From Pseudomonas sp. Q1-7 (lineage in GTDB: Bacteria > Pseudomonadota > Gammaproteobacteria > Pseudomonadales > Pseudomonadaceae), in contig NZ_CP116304.1 of NCBI RefSeq assembly GCF_028010285.1, forward strand, positions 3,860,501-3,924,500: 64,000 nucleotides of DNA, read 5' to 3'. Numbering within the stretch: the first letter of the stretch is position 1; every line of letters starts with the position of its first letter. Below, in pieces: positions 12,625 through 21,600 of the stretch. The notes beneath the pieces are model-generated. The model did not search any database. It was not told where the DNA came from and saw only the letters and a program-made list of their open reading frames with translations. Made by a program: the position numbers and the translations under genes.

Positions 12625-12690
12625 TCCCGAGGGCACGCCGCTCCGGCGGCCGCGCCTGTACCACCCCGCCCATTTCTCCAGGCATCGACG

Positions 12691-13239
12691 ATGATTTTCG
12701 ACGACTTCTCCATCAAGACCCTGATCCGCCCGGTTCCGGACTTCCCCAAGCCCGGCGTGGTGTTCCGCGATATCACCCCGCTGTTCCAGTCGCCCCGCGC
12801 CCTGCGCCTGGTGGCCGACAGCTTCATCCAGCGCTATGTCGAAGCCGACTTCAGCCATATCGGCGCCATGGACGCCCGCGGCTTCCTGATCGGCTCGATC
12901 ATCGCCTACGAACTCAACAAGCCCCTGGTGCTGTTTCGCAAGCAGGGCAAGCTGCCAGCGGACGTGCTCTCCGAGCCCTACCAGACCGAGTACGGCGAGG
13001 CCTTCCTCGAAGTCCACAGCGACAGCCTGTGCGAAGGCGACAAGGTGCTGATCTTCGATGACCTGATCGCCACCGGCGGCACCCTGCTGGCCGCCACCCG
13101 CCTGGTCCGTCGCATGGGCGCCAGCGTGTATGAAGCCGCCGCCATCATCGACCTGCCGGAACTGGGCGGCTCCGAGCGCCTGGCCGAATCCGGCATTTCC
13201 ACCTTCTCCCTCACCGCCTTCGCCCTCGACGAGCGTTGA
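12691..13239 (+). CDS. apt: Adenine phosphoribosyltransferase
   Basis: 182 residues. It makes AMP from adenine and PRPP in purine salvage. The PRPP-binding loop [14 protein letters not shown] is intact, and [10 protein letters not shown] is the typical upstream loop. Length is as in other gammaproteobacterial Apt. It follows anr by 66 bases on the same strand, a conserved pseudomonad order, and is followed by a GC hairpin at 13247-13270. Confidence 0.97.
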   Translation: MIFDDFSIKTLIRPVPDFPKPGVVFRDITPLFQSPRALRLVADSFIQRYVEADFSHIGAMDARGFLIGSIIAYELNKPLVLFRKQGKLPADVLSEPYQTEYGEAFLEVHSDSLCEGDKVLIFDDLIATGGTLLAATRLVRRMGASVYEAAAIIDLPELGGSERLAESGISTFSLTAFALDER

Positions 13240-13246
13240 GCGGCGC

Positions 13247-13270
13247 GCGGGTCCGCCCTAGCGGGCCCGC
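13247..13270 (+). terminator. GC-rich hairpin after apt
   Basis: GCGGGTCCGC and GCGGGCCCGC pair over 10 bp (one G-T pair) around a CCTA loop, eight bases after the apt stop. No T tract follows. A second hairpin (GGCACGG-TTG-CCGTGCC) lies at 13421-13437 before the next gene. Confidence 0.5.
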
Positions 13271-13486
13271 CCCAACCGAAGCACGGCCGACCGCGGCGGG
13301 TTACAGCCTCTCGCGCCGGCGTTACCGCGCACCCCAGCAGCCCCCGCGAACACCCGCCGAAAGTTGGCGCCCAGGCCCTCGCGCCTGTCCTCGTGATCCT
13401 CAATAGTTACATCGACTGATGGCACGGTTGCCGTGCCCTCCCGATGACAACGAACGGACGGCTCCCCGAGCCCGAGAGGATTCCCC

Positions 13487-14323
13487 ATGACCGCCACCGC
13501 CAGCGCCTCCCTGCCCAAGGCCAATTTCCCCGTGCGCCGTATGGACTTCAGCTTCGCATCGACCCAGAAGTACTGGTGGAGCGGCGATCCCTTCATGACC
13601 CACTTCATGAACAACCTCTCCTCGCTGTTCCCTTATGGCGAGAAGTTCTTCGTCGACAGCGTCCGCGCCGTACGCGACCAGGTCGGTGACCGGCAGCTAC
13701 AGAAGGACATCAGCGCCTTCATCGGCCAGGAAGCCATGCACTCCAAGGAACACGCGACCTACAACGACTACGCCGCCGCGCACGGCATCGACCTGGAGCG
13801 CCTGGAACTGCGCATCAAGGTGCTGCTGGAATGGGTCACCCGCTTCACCACGAAGAAACAGCGCCTGGCCGCCACCTGCGCCCTGGAGCATTTCACCGCC
13901 ACCATGGCCGAACAGCTGCTGCGCCGGGAGGACATCAACACCCAGATGGACGACCCGAAGATGTACAAGCTCTGGATGTGGCACGCCATCGAGGAAAACG
14001 AGCACAAGGCGGTCTGCTACGACGCCTACAATGCCATCGGCGGCGGTTACCTGATCCGCACCGTCACCATGTTCCTGACCACCTTCCTGTTCTTCGGCGT
14101 GATCATGACCTTCCAGATCCACCTGATGCGCAAGGATGGCCAACTGTTCAACTGGCGCAGCTGGGCACGCGGCCTTAAGACCCTGTTCGGCCCCCGCGAG
14201 GGTTATTTCCCGAAGATGATCCGCCCCTACCTCGACTACTACCGTCCTGGCTTCCACCCCTTCGACCACGAAACCAAGTCCCTGGAGATGCGCTGGAAGG
14301 AACGCCTCGGCTTCAATGGCTGA
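13487..14323 (+). CDS. Predicted metal-dependent hydrolase, ferritin-like fold (PF10118-type)
   Basis: 278 residues. The conserved carboxylate/histidine motifs QEAMHSKEH, ALEHFTA and AIEENEHKAV are spaced as in ferritin-like di-metal proteins of the 'metal-dependent hydrolase' family. A hydrophobic helix (TVTMFLTTFLFFGVIMTF) near residue 190 suggests membrane association. An AGAGGA ribosome site precedes the ATG. The true substrate of this family is not settled. P. aeruginosa has a homologue in the same position after apt. Confidence 0.82.
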   Translation: MTATASASLPKANFPVRRMDFSFASTQKYWWSGDPFMTHFMNNLSSLFPYGEKFFVDSVRAVRDQVGDRQLQKDISAFIGQEAMHSKEHATYNDYAAAHGIDLERLELRIKVLLEWVTRFTTKKQRLAATCALEHFTATMAEQLLRREDINTQMDDPKMYKLWMWHAIEENEHKAVCYDAYNAIGGGYLIRTVTMFLTTFLFFGVIMTFQIHLMRKDGQLFNWRSWARGLKTLFGPREGYFPKMIRPYLDYYRPGFHPFDHETKSLEMRWKERLGFNG

Positions 14324-14337
14324 CGGCACTGTTCCCC

Positions 14338-14592
14338 TGTAGGCGAATCCATTCGCGATGTACGCCGTAGGTTGGGTAGAGGGACGAAACCCAACGATTG
14401 TCGGGTCGGCATCGCCTGGATGGAGCGTTTGGGGTTCAATGGCTGAGCCCTGATCGATGGGTTCCGTCCCTCAACCCACCCTACAAAACTGTGCCCCTGT
14501 GGGAGCGAATTCATTCGCGAAAGGACGGCGAAGCCGTCCCAGGAGCACCCGGCAGGTCTTCGACCTGCTTCGCGATTGAAATCGCTCCCACA
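14338..14592. repeat. Intergenic palindromic repeats (REP-type pair and GTAGG-type pair)
   Basis: Two repeat families interleave here. One is GCGAATTCATTCGCGA-type: a partial copy at 14341-14358 and a full head-to-head pair at 14499-14592, bounded by TGTGGGAGCG and CGCTCCCACA. The other is GTAGGTTGGGT ... ACCCAAC at 14366-14394 with an inverted partner ending ACCCACCCTAC at 14484. Both recur through the window. No gene is visible between 14324 and 14621. Confidence 0.8.
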
Positions 14593-14621
14593 ATGACCGC
14601 TCCAGGTTCAACCCAGTAGCT

Positions 14622-15323
14622 TCACTCCTCCTCGAAATACTCCGCGAAGAAGCCATCCAGTTCGCCCTCGTAGCTGTCCAGCGAATACAGGGTGTCGGCC
14701 GCCAGCAGGTCCAGCAGGATCAAGCCGTTGAGGCTGGAGTCCTCCTCGGCGGCGGCACGCAGCCGGCCGGCCATGCCCAGGTTGACCTGGCGCAGGTTGC
14801 GGTAGAGCGCGCGCAGGCCGTCCATGTCCCAATCCGGCTCCAGCCCGCGCTGACGGCGCAGGTGCTGCCCCAGCAGGTAGGTGCCCAGGGAGCGGTAGAG
14901 GGTTTCGGCCGAGGTACTGAACGGCCAGTGGAACCAGGCCATCGCCCGCAGCATCCGGGTGTGGGGACAGCCGCTGGTCGCCCCGAGCAGCCCCAGTAGC
15001 GAGCCCAGGGCCCGCTGCAGGGTAGTCCGCTGGCGGATTTCCCGTCCCCGCCAGGACACCGCCACCTGCACTTCCTCGTAGGAGGGCGAACTCGCCAGCA
15101 CCGTCACCGGCCGCACCAGGGCGCGGGCGAAGGGGCAGTCGCGCACCTGCGCGGCGTCCAGCGGGCAATGGCTGCATTGCCGAAATCCCAGGCGCACCCA
15201 GTCAGGCGCCGGCTCAAGGCACTCATCCGGCGCCGCCAGGCTCACCTCGTGGACCCAGAGGCGGCCATCGGGAAAGCAGAATTCGTAACGAACCTCGGCC
15301 TCAGCGCTTGATGCCAGCTCCAT
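14622..15323 (-). CDS. Unrecognised cysteine-containing protein next to the signalling block
   Basis: 233 residues, no signal peptide or clear membrane helix. Notable are FCFPDGRLWVHEVSL near the N-terminus, a cysteine set CSHCPLDAAQVRDCPFA (about residues 50-66) and GCPHTRMLR near residue 119, suggesting metal binding; the C-terminus is acidic (GFFAEYFEEE). I do not recognise the family. It starts 166 bases from and divergently to the histidine kinase at 15489, so a shared regulatory region and a signalling-linked role are possible. Confidence 0.75.
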   Translation of the reverse strand: MELASSAEAEVRYEFCFPDGRLWVHEVSLAAPDECLEPAPDWVRLGFRQCSHCPLDAAQVRDCPFARALVRPVTVLASSPSYEEVQVAVSWRGREIRQRTTLQRALGSLLGLLGATSGCPHTRMLRAMAWFHWPFSTSAETLYRSLGTYLLGQHLRRQRGLEPDWDMDGLRALYRNLRQVNLGMAGRLRAAAEEDSSLNGLILLDLLAADTLYSLDSYEGELDGFFAEYFEEE

Positions 15324-15488
15324 CGTCTACCCTTGTCCCTTGTTGGAAGAAATGTCCGACGCCAGCCTAGGATTTCACGACAAATTCCGACGCCTGAAAT
15401 CTGTCATACACTTCGTACAACAAAGTCGGACAAGCGCCAGAATTCAACCCCTGCCAACCATTCCACAGCAAAAAAAGCGGGCGACATC

Positions 15489-16739
15489 ATGGACAGCAGC
15501 CCTTTGGATCTTGCCGGAGCCCTGGTTGAACAGATCGAGGTGGGCATCATCCTCCTCGACCGGGACCTGCGCATCCTTCACTGGAACGAGTTCGTCAGCC
15601 TGCGCAGTGGCAAGGCCCTGGAGCCCGCCCTGCACCAGCCCCTGACCGCGGTCTTTCCGGAAGCCGACACACCGCGCCTCGAGCAGATGGTGGCCAGGGC
15701 CCGCGAAGAGGGCCTGCACGTCTACAGCCATTGGCGCGAAGCCCCCTACCTGATCCAGTTGCCCTACAGCCCCGAAGGCCAGGCAGCGCCGTTACGCTTG
15801 CAGAGCACGCTGCTGTTCCCCTTCGACTGCGGGGGCGAGCGCTGCTACGGCCTGATGCTCTACGACTCCAGCGAGCAACTGGCCAACGTCCTCGACGCCC
15901 TGGGCGGCAATCAGCTGCAGCAGGAGCAGTTGGTCCACAAGCTGGAAAAGGCCAACGCCCAGTTACTGCAGTCGGAAAAGCTCGCCGCCATCGGCCAGTT
16001 GGCGGCCGGCGTCGCCCATGAGATCAACAACCCCATCGGCTATGTCTTCTCCAACCTCAAGACCCTCAGCGGCTACGTCAACGACCTGCTGCGCATCGTC
16101 GACGCGGTGGATGGCGTCGGCAGCCTGGAAGAACTGCAGCAGCTCAAGCAAAGCCTGGAGTACGACTACATCCGCAACGACGTCGAGGCCCTGATTCATG
16201 AATCCGGGGACGGCATCGAGCGAGTCAAGAAGATCATCACCTCCCTCAAGGACTTCTCCCATATCGAAGAAGAGGAATTCCGCCCCGCCGACCTGCACAA
16301 GGGCGTCGACAGCACCCTCAACCTGGTCAACAACGAACTCAAGTACAAGGCCGAGGTGGTGCGCGAGTATGGCGCGCTGCCGCTGGTGGAGTGCATTCCC
16401 TCGCAGATCAACCAGGTGGTGATGAACCTGCTGATCAACGCCGCCCACGCCATCGAGGGCTTCGGCCGCATCACCCTGCGCAGCGGTCACGAGGACGACT
16501 GGGTCTGGCTGGAAGTGGAAGACGACGGCAAAGGCATCGACCCGGCCATCCTCCATCGCATCTACGAACCCTTCTTCACCACCAAGCCGGTGGGCAAGGG
16601 CACGGGCCTGGGCCTCGCGCTTTCCTACAACATCGTGCAGAAACACAACGGCCGCATCGAAGTGGCCAGCCAGCCCGGCCAGGGCACGCGCTTCCGCGTC
16701 TGGTTGCCGCACCAGCAACCGGGTGGAGCGAGCGCATGA
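15489..16739 (+). CDS. Soluble PAS-domain sensor histidine kinase
   Basis: 416 residues. An N-terminal PAS-like domain (about 10-135; VGIILLDRDLRILHWNE) is followed by a coiled coil, HisKA with phospho-accepting His177 (GVAHEINNPIGY), an insert, and a HATPase with N-box NLLINAAHAIEG, DDGKGID and GTGLGLALSY. No membrane helix, so it senses a cytoplasmic signal or partner. The ATG at 15489 begins the PAS domain; the upstream in-frame stretch has no domain character. It overlaps the next gene by ATGA, so the response regulator is its probable partner. Confidence 0.9.
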   Translation: MDSSPLDLAGALVEQIEVGIILLDRDLRILHWNEFVSLRSGKALEPALHQPLTAVFPEADTPRLEQMVARAREEGLHVYSHWREAPYLIQLPYSPEGQAAPLRLQSTLLFPFDCGGERCYGLMLYDSSEQLANVLDALGGNQLQQEQLVHKLEKANAQLLQSEKLAAIGQLAAGVAHEINNPIGYVFSNLKTLSGYVNDLLRIVDAVDGVGSLEELQQLKQSLEYDYIRNDVEALIHESGDGIERVKKIITSLKDFSHIEEEEFRPADLHKGVDSTLNLVNNELKYKAEVVREYGALPLVECIPSQINQVVMNLLINAAHAIEGFGRITLRSGHEDDWVWLEVEDDGKGIDPAILHRIYEPFFTTKPVGKGTGLGLALSYNIVQKHNGRIEVASQPGQGTRFRVWLPHQQPGGASA

Positions 16740-18082
16740 GTGAAGCCCAGCGCCGTCCCACCCTGCTGCTGGTGGATGACGAAGAGCACATTCTCAGTGC
16801 CCTGCGCCGCGTACTGCGCGGCGAACCCTACGAACTGCTCACCGCCTCCGGTGGCAGCCAGGCCCTGGCCCTGCTGGCAGCGAACGACATCGACCTGGTC
16901 GTCTCCGACGCACGCATGCCCGGCCTCGACGGCCCTGCGCTGCTGGCCGAGGTGCAGCGGCGCTGGCCCGGTACCCTGCGCCTGCTGCTCACCGGCGCCA
17001 CCGACCTGGAAACCAGCATCCGTGCCATCAACCAGGGGCAGATCTACCGCTACCTGGGCAAACCCTGGAACGACGACGAACTGCGCGTCACCCTGCGCCA
17101 GGCCCTGGCCCACCAGCATGCCGAACGCGAGCATCAGCGCCTGGAACGCCTGACCCTGGAACAGAACCAGCGCCTGCAGGAACTCAACGCCAGCCTGGAA
17201 CAGCGGGTCCGCGACCGCACCGCCGAGCTGCAGCAGACCGCCGACATGCTCGACCTCGCCTACGACGAGCTGCGCCGCAGCTACGTGACCGCCACCGAAG
17301 TCTTCTCCGCCCTGCTCACCCAGCGCCTGCCCGGCGACAAGCAGGGCAACGCCCAGGTCATCGCCCTGGTCCGCGCCTACGCGGAAGAGCACCAGTTGCC
17401 GGAAGCGGAATCCCGCGACCTGACCATGGCCGCGGCGCTCTACAACCTCGGCAAGCTGACCTGGGACGACCACCTGCTGAGCCGGCCCAGCGACCTGCTG
17501 CACCGCGAAGAGCGGGAACGCTATTGCCGCTACCCGCAGTTGGGCGAGAGCCTGCTGATGGCGCTGGAACCGCTACACGACGCCGGGCGGCTGATCCGCC
17601 ACCACCAGGAACGCTGGAACGGCACCGGCTTCCCCGACCAGTTGCACGGCGAAGCCATTCCCTTCGGCGCCCGTCTGCTCAAGCTGGCGGTGGACTTCGT
17701 CGAGCTGCAATGCGGCCTGGTGCTGCAACGCGCGGTGCCGCGCGACGAGGCCTTGCTGTTCCTCGCCCGCTACGCCGGGCGCCTCTATGACCCGCAACTG
17801 TGCCAGCCCTTCATCGACCTCTGCACCCGTTGCGCCCCGGACCTGCTGAAGACCGACCCCGACGTCCTGGCGATGGACACCCGCCGCCTGGAACCCGGCA
17901 TGGTCCTGGCCCGCAACCTCCAGGCCGACAGCGGCATGCTCCTGCTCAACGCCGGCAAGCAGCTCAGCCGCGCCCTGATCGACAAGCTCATCGCCTTCGA
18001 GGCCAGCGAAGGTGCGCGCTACACCCTACACGTGCGCCTGCCCGAGGTGGACGCGGGCACCGTCAAGGAGCAGACCCGATGA
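16736..18082 (+). CDS. Response regulator with degenerate HD-GYP domain (RpfG-like)
   Basis: 448 residues. REC domain 8-125 has the phospho-acceptor Asp58 (VVSDARMPGLDG) and the GKPWNDDEL segment typical of RpfG-type receivers. A coiled coil (130-180) leads into an HD-GYP fold. Key residues are altered: the HD pair in the usual 'HDIGK' is YN at 236-237 (YNLGK), while HH at 289-290 and GTGFP at 296-300 (for GYP) remain. Loss of the HD metal ligands predicts no c-di-GMP phosphodiesterase activity. ATGA overlaps on both sides bind it to the kinase and the next regulator. Confidence 0.88.
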   Translation: MSEAQRRPTLLLVDDEEHILSALRRVLRGEPYELLTASGGSQALALLAANDIDLVVSDARMPGLDGPALLAEVQRRWPGTLRLLLTGATDLETSIRAINQGQIYRYLGKPWNDDELRVTLRQALAHQHAEREHQRLERLTLEQNQRLQELNASLEQRVRDRTAELQQTADMLDLAYDELRRSYVTATEVFSALLTQRLPGDKQGNAQVIALVRAYAEEHQLPEAESRDLTMAAALYNLGKLTWDDHLLSRPSDLLHREERERYCRYPQLGESLLMALEPLHDAGRLIRHHQERWNGTGFPDQLHGEAIPFGARLLKLAVDFVELQCGLVLQRAVPRDEALLFLARYAGRLYDPQLCQPFIDLCTRCAPDLLKTDPDVLAMDTRRLEPGMVLARNLQADSGMLLLNAGKQLSRALIDKLIAFEASEGARYTLHVRLPEVDAGTVKEQTR

Positions 18083-18615
18083 TCAATATCCAGCTGGTGG
18101 ACGACGAACCCCATATTCTCAATGCCCTCCAGCGCATGCTGCGGCCTCAGGGCTGGGTGCTGCATGCTTTCGACGATCCCGAGGTGGCGCTGGCGGCCCT
18201 GGCCGAGCATCGCTACGCCGCCATCGTCTGCGACCTCAACATGCCGCAACTGGACGGCCTGACCTACCTGCAGTTTGCCCGCCAGCGCCAGCCCGACGCC
18301 CTGCGCATGCTGCTCAGCGCCCACGGCGACCGCGCCACCCTGATGCAGGCGATCAACCGCGCGGAGATCTACCGTTTCCTCTCCAAGCCCTGGGAGAACT
18401 ACGACATCGAAAACGCCCTGCAGAGCGCCATCGACCTCTACCAGCTGCGCGAGGAGAACCACCGCCTGCTCGAACAGGTACGCGGCCAGCAGGGCACCCT
18501 CGAGCGACAGCGCCGCGAGCTGCTGCGCCTGGAGGCCGAACACCCGGGGCTGACCCGCGTGCGCCGAGACGCCGACGGTGCCGTATTGCTGGAGGGCTAC
18601 GACCTGGACGATTGA
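18079..18615 (+). CDS. Short response regulator, REC plus coiled-coil tail
   Basis: 178 residues: a receiver domain (about 3-120) with Asp52 in IVCDLNMPQLDG and the SKPWENYDI segment that marks it as related to the neighbouring receivers, then a heptad-rich helix (LLEQVRGQQGTLERQRRELL) and a short C-terminal tail. No DNA-binding or enzymatic output domain, so it likely acts by protein contact or as a phosphate sink. Its start overlaps the upstream stop (ATGA). Confidence 0.88.
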   Translation: MINIQLVDDEPHILNALQRMLRPQGWVLHAFDDPEVALAALAEHRYAAIVCDLNMPQLDGLTYLQFARQRQPDALRMLLSAHGDRATLMQAINRAEIYRFLSKPWENYDIENALQSAIDLYQLREENHRLLEQVRGQQGTLERQRRELLRLEAEHPGLTRVRRDADGAVLLEGYDLDD

Positions 18616-18660
18616 CCGCGATCCTCCGAACAGCCCCAGCCACCGGAACGGCAACCCCCC

Positions 18661-21600
18661 ATGGCCAAGCACATTCGCGACCTCGCCTATCAGGCCTACC
18701 TGCACTGCCTGGCCCTCACCCTGATCGCCCTCGGCGGCATGGGCCTGATCGCCTTCCTCATCCAGGACCAACCCGCCCGCCACGAACTGGTGCTGCTACC
18801 CGACAGCGCGCTGCTCAGCCTCGTCGCCGGCGTCGCGCTGTTCGGCGCCACCCATGGAATGCGCCGGCTGGCGCTGCTGACCGGCCTGCTGCTGATCGTC
18901 CTCTCCGGCTACAGCCTCAGCCACAACGTGCTGGCCGGCGGCAGTGACCAGGGGCACTCCCTGCTCAGCGGCCACTGGCGCGTCCAGAGCGAGAAAGCGA
19001 TCGTCGGCTGCCTGTTCGGCCTGGCCATGCTCCTTGCCGTGACCCGCCACGGCGGGCGCTGGCTCAGCCAGCTCTGCGGCATCACCCTGCTCGGCCTTGC
19101 GCTGGCCTCCCAACTGGCCCTGCTCGGCCCTTTCCAGAGCCTGCCGCGCTTCGCCTTCCGCCCGGAGGCCGGGCCCGTCGCCAACCTCTTCATCGCCTTG
19201 CTCGGGATCGCCGTCCTGCTGCTCTGCGCTCTGCCGGGAGGACCGCGCCGCCTGCTCGACCGCCGCACCCTGCTCACCGGCCTGCTCGGCACCCTGGCCA
19301 CCTGCGGCGGCTGGTTCCTGCTCAGCCATCACGAGGTCGGTACGCTCCACACCCACAACCACCAGTTGCTGCTGCGTGCGCATTCGGCCATCGAGAACAC
19401 CCTCACCCTGCATCTGCAACTGACGCAGCGTATGGCCGATCGCTGGCACAGCCTCCACGGCGCGCTTCCAGAAACACTCTGGAAACAGGAGTCCAACGCC
19501 TACCTCAGCGACTTCCCCAGCCTCCACCTGATCGCAGTGCTCGATGCCGACCTCCAAACGCTGCGCCAGCAACGCCGCGACCCGGCAGCCATGGACTGGC
19601 TGGGGCGCTTCCTCGCCCAGCCGCAGCTACGCCAATGGCTGCAGCAGGTACGCCAGGGCGACCGCGCGCAGATGAGCGAGGTACAGAGCTTCAGTCCCGA
19701 CGACCACAGCGCCCTGGTGGCCGCGCCGCTGCGCCTTTACGGCCAGCCCACCGGCCTGCTGGTAGCCAGCCTGGACGTAGCCGCCGCGCTGGACCGACAG
19801 CTGGGCGAAGACCTCGACGGCTTCACCCTGGAGATCTTCGAAGGCGCCCGGCGCATCCATGCCGCCGGCGCCCGCCGCACGGATCACGGCCATCTGCCAG
19901 CAGGCGAGCAGCGCACCGAGCTCGGCCCCGAGGGGCGCTGGCAACTGCGCACCTACCAGACCCTGCTGCACCATGACTATGCCGCTGTCTACCTGCCGCC
20001 GCTGTTCATGCTCTTCGGCCTGGGTCTCACCTTCCTGCTGATGGTCAGCCAGAGCTTTTCGCGCCTGGTCATCGAACGCAGCCAGCGCCTGCGCGACAGC
20101 AACCGCGAACTGGAGCTGAGCCTGCAACACCAGGCCCGGTTGCAACTGCAGAACCAGCGGATCATGGACCACTCCATGGACGTGCTCTGCTCCATCGACG
20201 CGGACGAACGCTTCACCCAGGTCAGCCCCTCCTGCCACAGCGTGCTCGGCTACCGGCCGGAAGAGATGATCGGCCGCCCCTACACCGACTTCGTCCTGCC
20301 CGAAGACCGCGAACGCACCCGTGGCGATATCCAGGCCATCATCCGTGGCGAATCCTGGGACGCCGTGCGCAACCGCTGCCAGCGCAAGGACGGCAGCCTG
20401 GTCCACCTGCTCTGGTCCGCCGGCTGGTCGGAAAGCGAACGTACCCTGTTCGCCGTCGCCCACGACATCACCAGCCTGGTGCGTCACGAGGCCTACGCCG
20501 AAGATCAGCGCGACATCCTCAGCATGATCTCCACCGACCAGCCGCTGGCGGACATCCTCAAGGCCATCTGCCTGATGAGCGAAACCCTGGACCCCTCCAC
20601 CTGCTGCTCGGTGCTGCTGGTGGACGGCGAGCACAAGCGCCTGTTCCTGGGCGCCGCGCCCAGCCTGCCGGAAGCCTTCAACCAGAGCCAGGACGGCCTG
20701 CCCATCGGCCCCCTCGCGGGCGCCTGCGGCACCGCCGCGTTCCGCCGGCAGATGGTGGTGAGCAAGGACATCAGCGAAGACCCGCTCTGGCACGAACAGC
20801 GCGAACAGGCCCTGCGCCACGGCCTGCGTGCCTGCTGGGCGATCCCGTTGATGTCCCACCATGGCGACGTACTCGGCACCTTCGCCGTCTACCTGCGCCA
20901 GCCCAGCACCCCGGACGACGAGGCCCTGCAACTGATCGGCACCGCCGGGCAACTGGCGGCCATCGCCATCGAGCGTCTGAACGACCGCCTGCGCCTGCTG
21001 GAGAGCGAGCAGCGCTACCGCTCGCTGTTCATCTTCAACCCCGACCCGGTGTTCTCCCTGGACCGTGAAGGGTGCTTCCTCAGCCTCAACCAGTCGGGCT
21101 GCGAGCTGATCGACCACCCCATCGCCGAGCTGATCGGCCGGCCCTTTTCAGACCTGGTGGATGAAGACGACGTCGGACACGTCCTCACGCATTTCCGCAG
21201 CACCCTCGATGGCCTGGCGCAACATTTCGAAGTGCGCTGCCACAACCGTGCCGGCAGTCCGCTGGAGCTGGACATCACCCTGCTGCCCATCGTCGTCGAA
21301 GAAGTGATCGTCGGCGTATTCGGCATCGCCAAGGACATCGGCGAACGCAATCGCATGACCCGCGCCCTGCAGGACGCTCTCGCCCAGTCGGAACGCAAGG
21401 CGCTGCTGTTGCGCGGCCTCAGCGACACCGCCCTGCACCTTGGCGGCATCCTCGACACCCGTGCCCTGCTGGACTTCATCTGCGCGCGGTTGCGCGAATT
21501 GGTGGGGGCTCACCAGTCACTGCTCGACCTGACCGATGACCTGGGCCTGACCGCCTGCTCGCTGTCGGCCAAATACCAGGCCTGGCCGCCGACCCCACGG

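Noticed and set aside
11743-13017. Minus-strand extension of the FlxA-like gene through anr and apt
   Set aside because: It overlaps two confidently identified genes; the start at 11742 has its own ribosome site.
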